Part shown: positions 6,389 to 10,671 of the stretch, in pieces
How positions within the stretch are numbered: position 1 is the stretch's first letter
Layout: each line of letters starts with the position of its first letter
Source of the DNA: Tannerella sp.
GTDB lineage: Bacteria > Bacteroidota > Bacteroidia > Bacteroidales > Tannerellaceae
Direction of reading: 5' to 3'
Length of the DNA stretch: 10,671 nt
NCBI GenBank assembly: GCA_031283915.1
Contig: JAITAY010000208.1
Coordinates: 1 to 10,671, forward strand
Position numbers and translations under genes: made by a program
The notes under the pieces: model-generated
Told to the model about the DNA's origin: nothing
Seen by the model: the letters and a program-made list of their open reading frames with translations, nothing else
Database searches by the model: none

Positions 6389-6865
6389 ATGACACATTAC
6401 GAATTAGATGTATTGGATAAGAAAATCCTCCGGCTGATCGTCAACGATGCACGCAAACCCTTTCTGGAAGTAGCCAGGGAATGTAATGTTTCGGGAGCGG
6501 CCATCCATCAGCGGATACAGAAAATGATGAATGCAGGCATCATCAAAGGGTGCGAGTTTATTATCGACAGCAACAGAATAGGGTATGAAACATGTGCTTA
6601 TATGGGTTTGTATCTGCAAAATCCGGGGCAATTCCCCGATGTCATCGAGGCGTTGAAACAGATTCCGGAAGTTGTGGAATGCCATTATACCACCGGACAA
6701 TATGACCTGTTCATTAAGATTTATGCAAAGAATAACAGGCACTTGCTGTACATCATCCATCATAAGCTCCAGCCGCTCGGTTTGGCACGCACGGAAACGT
6801 TGATTTCCTTTAAGGAAGGGTTCAAAAGGAATCTGCCTGTTGACGAACCGGACAAGGACTTCTGA
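6389..6865 (+). CDS. Lrp/AsnC-family transcriptional regulator
   Basis: A 158-residue DNA-binding regulator of the feast/famine (Lrp/AsnC) family, which usually senses amino acids and forms dimers to octamers. The N-terminal AsnC-type helix-turn-helix spans about residues 5-60: LDVLDKKILRLIVNDARKPF, then EVARECNVSGAAIHQRIQKM, with the recognition helix at about 35-47. The C-terminal ligand-binding RAM domain (about 67-145) carries the family pattern VECHYTTGQYDLFIKIYAK (96-114), whose Gly and Asp correspond to the effector-binding turn, and ends TETLISFKEGFKR. Length and architecture are complete. It is a single-gene unit with its own promoter; neighbours give no clear target. Autoregulation is common in the family, but no operator could be assigned. 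Confidence 0.93.
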   Translation: MTHYELDVLDKKILRLIVNDARKPFLEVARECNVSGAAIHQRIQKMMNAGIIKGCEFIIDSNRIGYETCAYMGLYLQNPGQFPDVIEALKQIPEVVECHYTTGQYDLFIKIYAKNNRHLLYIIHHKLQPLGLARTETLISFKEGFKRNLPVDEPDKDF

Positions 6866-6934
6866 AAGGGTCATCCATTAGTCGAAGGTATTTGAATTTC
6901 CATCGATCATCTTCGGCCTTGCCGGCAATACTTG

Positions 6935-7090
6935 GGAGCTGTCTGTGAATAAACCACCCATTTACGGGTCTGTTTTTCACCCTACTTTCTCCTGAAAATG
7001 CTTACATACCCCGGTATGCGCGCATTTTCAGTCGCTGGATGGCAAAAAACATCTCCCGTCAATTGGGATGGTTTATTTACAGACAGCTCC
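6935..7090. mobile_element. 156-bp near-palindromic MITE-like element
   Basis: The ends are GGAGCTGTCTGTGAATAAACC (6935-6955) and its near-exact inverse complement ending at 7090, with one mismatch over the outer 20 or so bases. The similarity between arms continues almost to the centre: ACGGG, a TGTTTTT run, CTGAAAATGC and finally CATACC/GGTATG around 7005-7018 all have inverse partners, so the whole element can fold into one long imperfect hairpin. TTG lies directly outside each end (6932-6934 and 7091-7093), compatible with a 3-bp target duplication. It encodes no protein. It lies between the Lrp gene and the fucosidase. A non-autonomous transposon (MITE) is the best reading; a large structured RNA or bidirectional terminator is the alternative. 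I do not recognise the parent IS family. Confidence 0.65.
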
Positions 7091-7121
7091 TTGAATTAAT
7101 GAATATCATATTTCGGACCAT

Positions 7122-7195
7122 TGTCGATACTATTTTGGGGGAAAATACGTGTTACTCGCCTAAATGTCGAAATACTGTTATGTTTTGTCGAGATA
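7122..7195 (+). promoter_or_regulatory. Spaced TGTCGA direct repeats upstream of the fucosidase gene
   Basis: TGTCGATA (7122), TGTCGAAATA (7165) and TGTCGAGATA (7186) are three direct copies of TGTCGA-n-ATA-like sequence, spaced 43 and 21 bases apart, close to whole numbers of helical turns. The last ends 27 bases before the -7 box at 7223. This is the layout of a multi-site activator, but the regulator is unknown. Confidence 0.4.
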
Positions 7196-7222
7196 TTGCC
7201 AAAATAAGGAAATAGTTTCCCG

Positions 7223-7230
7223 TACCTTTG
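7223..7230 (+). promoter_or_regulatory. Bacteroidetes -7 box for the fucosidase gene
   Basis: TACCTTTG, a perfect TAnnTTTG match, lies 29 bases before the ATG at 7260, the same distance as for the TonB gene. There is no good -33 TTTG at 19-20 bases upstream, which would fit an activator-dependent promoter. Confidence 0.55.
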
Positions 7231-7259
7231 CCCATAATTTAACATCAACGTATAAAGAC

Positions 7260-8807
7260 ATGAAAAATTTTCTTATCCTGATTCTATCGGTGGCTGGGTT
7301 TCTGTGTTCCTGCCGGAGCGGAACGAAATCCTCCACCCATATTGATTCCGTAGCCTCCCCGCAGGGAACGGAGGTATTCCAGCCCGAATGGGAGAACTTA
7401 GCCCGGCACTATCAGTTCCCGCAATGGTTCGTGGACGGTAAGTTTGGTATATTCATTCATTGGGGCGTGTACGCAGTGCCGGCATTCGGCAACGAGTGGT
7501 ATCCGCGGAACATGTACCGGAAAGGTTCAAAGGAATACGAGCATCACCTTGCCACGTATGGCGAGCACACGAAGTTCGGATACAAGGATTTCATTCCGCG
7601 GTTCACGGCTGAAAAGTTTGATGCCGGGGAATGGATGAGACTGTTCAAGGCGGCCGGCGTCAGGTATGTGGTTCCCGTGGCCGAGCATCATGACGGTTTT
7701 GCCATGTACGACAGTGATCTGAACGAATGGAATGCTGTCCGGATGGGGCCGCGCAAAGACATTGTCGGACTGCTGAAGGATGCGGCTGAAAAAGAGGGAA
7801 TCGTATTCGGCCTGTCTACCCATCGCGCCGAAAATGCGTGGTTCTACAACGGTGGTATGGCATTCCCCTCCGACGTGCAGGACACGACCATCCGGCTGTA
7901 TGGCGGCCGGTTGCCGGACAACAGCTACCGCGACGACATTGCAAGGGAATGGCTGGAGCGGACCTGCGAACTAATTGACAAATACCAACCCAGACTGATA
8001 TGGTTTGACTGGACGGTCAACGATTCGCTGCTGATGCCTTATTTCAATAAATTCATGGCCTATTACTACAACTGTGCCCTGGACTGGAACGAGCAGGTGG
8101 TTGTCAACACGAAACAGGGTTATCCCACCAACATTCAGGTGTGGGACATGGAACGCGGCAAGTCGGGTAAAATGATGAAATTCCCGTGGCAAACGGATAC
8201 GTCTATCGGCAAGAAATCCTGGTCGTATGTCGAAGGCGAGGAAAACAAGACGCCCGAACAGATCGTTCATGACCTGATAGACATCGTGAGCAAGAACGGC
8301 AATCTGCTGCTGAACATCGGTCCGAAGGCGGACGGCACCATCACGGAGGAACAGACGTCTATCCTGCTGGCCATAGGCCGGTGGTTAGATGTAAACGGCG
8401 AAGCAATCTACGGTACGCGCTGCTGGAAAAAGTTCGGTGAGGGGGCTGCGGAATCGACCAAAGGCTCGTTTACCGACAATACGGCGACGGTTTATACGGC
8501 TGCGGACATCCGCTTTACGACGAAAGGGAATGATTTCTATGCCATCGTCCTGAACTGGGACGACAGCGGCACGGTGATCAAATCGCTCGACAAACAGGCC
8601 ATTGCCGACGCGAAGATACTGAATGTCCGGATGCTGGGTTCGGATGAGCCTGTCGCCTGGACGCAAACCGACGAAGGCCTGAAAATATCATTCCCGAAGA
8701 CAAAGCCGTGTGAGTTTGCCTGGTCGTTTAAAATCACGTTTGACAGAAAGGTCGGCGAACACCTGGAATCCGAAGCCGTGAACGATATGATGAAACACGG
8801 GTCGTAA
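7260..8807 (+). CDS. Alpha-L-fucosidase, glycoside hydrolase family 29, lipoprotein
   Basis: A 515-residue enzyme predicted to release terminal alpha-L-fucose from host glycans at the periplasm or outer membrane. The N-terminus MKNFLILILSVAGFLCSC is a lipoprotein signal with C18 as probable lipidated cysteine (LCSC). The GH29 catalytic domain spans about 40-390: WFVDGKFGIFIHWG (56-69), EWYPRNMY, VVPVAEHHDGFAMYDS (137-152) with the substrate-binding His pair, RLIWFDWT (245-252) with D250 as probable nucleophile, a possible acid/base region around E298 (WDMERGK), and SKNGNLLLNIGPKADGTI (344-361). A C-terminal beta-sandwich (about 395-500) completes the fold. ATG 7260 is chosen for the signal peptide and its spacing to the -7 box; an in-frame ATG at 7164 lies upstream of that box. 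No SusC/SusD pair is adjacent, so it is not in a visible polysaccharide utilisation locus. Confidence 0.94.
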   Translation: MKNFLILILSVAGFLCSCRSGTKSSTHIDSVASPQGTEVFQPEWENLARHYQFPQWFVDGKFGIFIHWGVYAVPAFGNEWYPRNMYRKGSKEYEHHLATYGEHTKFGYKDFIPRFTAEKFDAGEWMRLFKAAGVRYVVPVAEHHDGFAMYDSDLNEWNAVRMGPRKDIVGLLKDAAEKEGIVFGLSTHRAENAWFYNGGMAFPSDVQDTTIRLYGGRLPDNSYRDDIAREWLERTCELIDKYQPRLIWFDWTVNDSLLMPYFNKFMAYYYNCALDWNEQVVVNTKQGYPTNIQVWDMERGKSGKMMKFPWQTDTSIGKKSWSYVEGEENKTPEQIVHDLIDIVSKNGNLLLNIGPKADGTITEEQTSILLAIGRWLDVNGEAIYGTRCWKKFGEGAAESTKGSFTDNTATVYTAADIRFTTKGNDFYAIVLNWDDSGTVIKSLDKQAIADAKILNVRMLGSDEPVAWTQTDEGLKISFPKTKPCEFAWSFKITFDRKVGEHLESEAVNDMMKHGS

Positions 8808-8916
8808 AGGGACTGGAAATGCATAAAGTGTAACAGTACCTTCCGCAAAGAGGCCACTTTATTAACCGGATACTTTAGCGTCCGGATCTCGTGCCGATAT
8901 GCTATAAAGCCCAGTG

Positions 8917-8978
8917 AGGGACGAAATACACCGGTAAAAAAAGGAAATTGACAAAAATCCTGCCGATATTTCGTCCCT
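8917..8978. repeat. Perfect 12-bp inverted repeat, possible terminator or structured RNA
   Basis: AGGGACGAAATA (8917-8928) and TATTTCGTCCCT (8967-8978) are perfect inverse complements with a 38-base spacer that itself holds smaller complementary pieces (CGG with CCG, GGA with TCC). GATTTTAT follows the right arm. It lies 109 bases after the fucosidase stop and may end that transcript, although the T-run is interrupted; a small mobile remnant or structured RNA is also possible. Confidence 0.5.
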
Positions 8979-9111
8979 GATTTTATGATTCACGCAAGCG
9001 CAAAAACACCCTGTTCCTCCAAAAACCTGCAGCAAACTGGTTGCCCGCAGTCGAAAATCCCGGCGAAAATCCCCGAACGTCCGTCCGAAATGTATCCCAT
9101 CCTCGAATGTC

Positions 9112-9143
9112 TTTGTTTCTTTGAATCTTTTTAGTTTCCTTTG
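9112..9143 (+). promoter_or_regulatory. Probable promoter of the glycosyltransferase gene
   Basis: TTTG (9112-9115) matches the -33 box and TTCCTTTG (9136-9143), one base off TAnnTTTG, follows after 20 bases. The ATG at 9168 is 24 bases further on. Confidence 0.5.
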
Positions 9144-9167
9144 CAGGTGGAAATAAACGAATCCGGT

Positions 9168-10283
9168 ATGGAAAAGAAATTACGATTTTTATTCATTGTT
9201 CAGGGAGAAGGGCGGGGACACCTCACGCAGGCGATTTCACTGGCTGACATGGTGCGCCGCCACGAGCACGAGGTCGTCGAAACGCTGGTAGGCAAAAGTC
9301 ATGCCAGAGAATTACCCGCTTTTTTCCATGAAAGGATGAACACTTCCATCCGAATTTATGACACACCATCCTTTGTCTTCGGGAAAGACAGGAAGCATAT
9401 TGACCTGATCAAGACGTTCCTCTATAATGCCAGTCCTCAAAAACTGAAAACCTATGCCAAAAGCATTGAACTGATTTACTCCCGGATCAGGGAAGTAGCG
9501 CCGGATATAGTCGTCAATTTTTACGAAATCCTGCCGGGTTTTGCGCAGTTACGTTTCCGGATAGACGTACCCTTTGTTCATATCGGTCATCAGTACATGC
9601 TGAGGCATCCCGACTACATGATCGGCCGGGGCGACCACCTGATGCTGCTTCGCCTACATGCGATCCTGTGCAGCATCGGCGCCACAAAAATCCTTGCCCT
9701 GTCCTTTTATCCGATGAAGTCGTATCCGCGGGAACGTGTAGTGGTTGTGCCTCCCCTGTTGCGGAAAGAGGTAGTGGATTTGAAGCCTTCCACGGGAGAT
9801 TATATCCTCGGATACATGGTGAATCAGGGATATGAGAATGAGATACGCGCCTGGCACAAAAAACATCCGGAGGTCAGACTCCATTTCTTCTGGGACAAGC
9901 AGGATGCGCCTGCCGTATGGGAGGTGGATGAGACATTGACGCTGCATACGATTGACGACGAGTCGTTTCTGAAATACATGGCCGGATGTCGCGGATACAT
10001 TACGACAGCCGGATTCGAATCAGTTTGCGAAGCGTTATACCTCGACAAACCGGTGATGATGATTCCGGCGCACATTGAACAGGAAGTCAATGCCGCAGAT
10101 GCCGTTTCCATTCACGGGGGGATCGTGGGAAAGAAATTCGACCTGAGTGTATTACTGGCCTGCATGGATGAAAAACGCACCTTTCAGGCACCTGCCTTTC
10201 AAGCATGGATTCATTCGGCCGAAAAAGTCTTTATGGAGCAACTGACTTCCGTACGGACTGGCTTTCCGAGCGGTAAAGATTAA
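9168..10283 (+). CDS. Glycosyltransferase, MJ1255 / Glyco_trans_1_3 type (GT-B fold)
   Basis: A 371-residue predicted nucleotide-sugar glycosyltransferase with two Rossmann-like domains, related to MurG/GT28-type enzymes. The N-terminal domain opens RFLFIVQGEGRGHLTQAISLADMV (6-29), where GRGH is the glycine-rich acceptor-side loop of this family. Later strands are DIVVNFYE (113-120) and FVHIGHQYM (136-144). The C-terminal donor domain begins near DYILGYMVN (211-219) and ends with the diagnostic ITTAGFESVCEALYLDKPVMMIP (278-300) followed by EQEVNA (304-309), where the nucleotide-sugar is bound. Both halves are intact. ATG 9168 is chosen since it follows the promoter; an in-frame TTG at 9141 lies inside the -7 box. 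The sugar and acceptor are unknown; cell-envelope or lipid glycosylation is likely by analogy. It appears to be transcribed alone. Confidence 0.88.
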   Translation: MEKKLRFLFIVQGEGRGHLTQAISLADMVRRHEHEVVETLVGKSHARELPAFFHERMNTSIRIYDTPSFVFGKDRKHIDLIKTFLYNASPQKLKTYAKSIELIYSRIREVAPDIVVNFYEILPGFAQLRFRIDVPFVHIGHQYMLRHPDYMIGRGDHLMLLRLHAILCSIGATKILALSFYPMKSYPRERVVVVPPLLRKEVVDLKPSTGDYILGYMVNQGYENEIRAWHKKHPEVRLHFFWDKQDAPAVWEVDETLTLHTIDDESFLKYMAGCRGYITTAGFESVCEALYLDKPVMMIPAHIEQEVNAADAVSIHGGIVGKKFDLSVLLACMDEKRTFQAPAFQAWIHSAEKVFMEQLTSVRTGFPSGKD

Positions 10284-10319
10284 GGAGCTTGTCCGGGGCA
10301 AACGCATCTTCATGCTATT

Positions 10320-10349
10320 TTTGTTATCGGAAAGGAAACATTACTTTTG
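10320..10349 (+). promoter_or_regulatory. Promoter of the broken yjbQ gene
   Basis: TTTG (10320-10323) and the perfect -7 box TACTTTTG (10342-10349) are 18 bases apart. The ATG at 10381 follows after 31 bases. The promoter looks intact although the gene behind it is not. Confidence 0.6.
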
Positions 10350-10380
10350 TTCCGTAATCATAAAACAGAATGAAAGCAAT

Positions 10381-10410
10381 ATGAAAAGTTACCGGAAAGA
10401 ATTATGGTTT
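10381..10410 (+). pseudogene. yjbQ: YjbQ-family gene, first ten codons only, then disrupted
   Basis: The ATG at 10381 starts MKSYRKELWF, which matches the conserved N-terminus of Bacteroidetes YjbQ-family proteins (UPF0047, annotated as secondary thiamine-phosphate synthase), where I expect the next residues to resemble N(I/V)P(T/S)RR and then a NITPQVE-like stretch. Instead the frame continues ILHAVQYNYRKSKG..., unrelated to the family, and stops at 10530 after 49 codons. The break falls within a base of the start of the palindromic repeat at 10409-10433. A promoter lies correctly upstream. I infer that an insertion or rearrangement cut the gene after codon 10; the rest may lie beyond 10671 or be lost. 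Family assignment rests on only ten residues from memory. Confidence 0.6.
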
Positions 10411-10433
10411 ATACTGCACGCGGTACAGTATAA
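10409..10433. repeat. Dispersed palindromic repeat, copy 2
   Basis: TTATACTG (10409-10416) and CAGTATAA (10426-10433) are perfect 8-bp inverse complements around a nine-base loop. The first 17 bases are identical to 260-276. Compared with copy 1 it carries five extra bases (CAGTA) that lengthen one arm, so both copies stay palindromic while differing in sequence. It sits exactly at the yjbQ break. Confidence 0.6.
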
Positions 10434-10456
10434 TTATCGCAAAAGTAAAGGCAAAG

Positions 10457-10487
10457 AACGGGGCGGCCAAACGGGACGCCGTTTTTT
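10457..10487 (+). terminator. Candidate rho-independent terminator
   Basis: AAC and GGCG on the left pair with CGCC and GTT on the right, with a two-base bulge, enclosing an 11-base loop and followed by six T's (10482-10487). The stem is imperfect. It would stop the transcript starting at the yjbQ promoter. Confidence 0.4.
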
Positions 10488-10530
10488 ATATTTCGTTAAT
10501 GGAAAGCACGCCCTCCGCCAGGATGAGTGA

Positions 10531-10599
10531 TACGAATTACGATGCATTGATGATGAACTTCCGTTTGAAGCGCCGGAAAGTTGGGAATGGGTAAGGTTG
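10531..10599 (+). pseudogene. Fragment resembling type I restriction specificity subunit (HsdS)
   Basis: Read from 10531, the frame gives CIDDELPFEAPESWEWVRLN. The pattern (E/D)ELPFE-PESWEWVRL is characteristic of the start of a target-recognition domain in type I restriction-modification specificity subunits, where it precedes the DNA-contacting region. Here it is preceded by a stop (TGA 10528-10530), has no start codon of its own, and after N at 10600-10602 continues with unrelated sequence to a stop at 10645. It is therefore a short relic, probably left by recombination at a variable hsdS locus. Only about 20 residues support this call. Confidence 0.55.
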
Positions 10600-10643
10600 A
10601 ACAGTAAGCCTTCAGTCAAGGCCGTCTTGGGAATCCAATCCCC

Positions 10644-10671
10644 GTAATTCGTAATTCATAATTCATAATTC
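10644..10671. repeat. Heptamer tandem repeat running off the window
   Basis: Four consecutive seven-base units: GTAATTC, GTAATTC, ATAATTC, ATAATTC. The array reaches the last base and may continue. A related piece, ACGAATTACG, occurs at 10532-10541, on the other side of the HsdS-like fragment and in inverse orientation. Confidence 0.7.

Larger units (their letters stand above)
8808..9167. other. Intergenic region between fucosidase and glycosyltransferase
   Basis: 360 bases with no credible gene. It contains the inverted repeat at 8917-8978, the nonamer TGCCGATAT twice (8892 and 8961), two direct copies of CGAAAATCCC (9052-9061 and 9064-9073), and the glycosyltransferase promoter at its right end. 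Confidence 0.6.

Noticed and set aside
6404..6874. 156-codon minus-strand frame opposite the Lrp gene
   Set aside because: The plus strand encodes a complete Lrp/AsnC protein with its own promoter; the reverse frame has no domain.
7164..7259. 32-residue N-terminal extension of the fucosidase
   Set aside because: It would begin upstream of the -7 box and would bury the lipoprotein signal peptide; ATG 7260 fits both.
7260..10283. A polysaccharide utilisation locus built around the fucosidase
   Set aside because: No SusC/SusD pair, sensor regulator or other glycosidase is visible, and the following glycosyltransferase has its own promoter.
10312..10530. A 72-residue protein read from 10312
   Set aside because: Its start region covers the promoter boxes; only the ten residues from 10381 look like a real family, and the rest is junction sequence.

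Overview
The window comes from a Bacteroidota (order Bacteroidales) chromosome of moderate GC, most like a Tannerella/Parabacteroides/Porphyromonas-type genome; the genus is not settled. Three things support this. Several genes are preceded by the Bacteroidetes -7 promoter box TAnnTTTG, sometimes with a TTTG-like -33 box. Classical ribosome binding sites are mostly absent. The gene families are typical of the group: ExbB with a cleavable signal peptide, paired ExbD genes, a lipoprotein GH29 fucosidase and an Rpn/PD-(D/E)XK protein.

Layout. Positions 1-173 (minus strand) hold the 5' end of an Rpn-family nuclease/transposase-like gene that runs off the left edge. Positions 495-1193 encode a TonB-family energy transducer closed by a terminator. 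A short-chain polyprenyl diphosphate synthase and a TatD-family hydrolase follow as a likely pair, then tRNA-Ser(GGA). Next is a four-gene operon, exbB / 4-TM membrane protein / exbD / exbD, with a strong terminator. The TonB protein and this operon together supply the parts of a TonB-ExbB-ExbD motor that powers outer-membrane TonB-dependent receptors. After the operon lies a 680-bp non-genic stretch with seven tandem copies of a 42-bp palindromic repeat, then an Lrp/AsnC regulator, a 156-bp near-palindromic MITE-like element, a lipoprotein alpha-L-fucosidase (GH29) and a glycosyltransferase of the MJ1255 / Glyco_trans_1_3 type.

The right end (10284-10671) is a damaged junction. A promoter and the first ten codons of a YjbQ-family gene break off exactly at a small palindrome. 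The core of that palindrome, a 17-bp exact match, also occurs 10 kb away upstream of the Rpn gene. Beyond it lie a candidate terminator, a fragment resembling a type I restriction specificity subunit (HsdS), and heptamer tandem repeats running off the end.

The protein-coding genes are ordinary housekeeping, envelope and accessory functions, and no complete new defence or biosynthetic system is visible. The more unusual content is in the non-coding DNA: the 42-bp array, the 156-bp palindrome, the dispersed 17-bp palindrome core with the broken yjbQ, and spaced direct repeats before the fucosidase.
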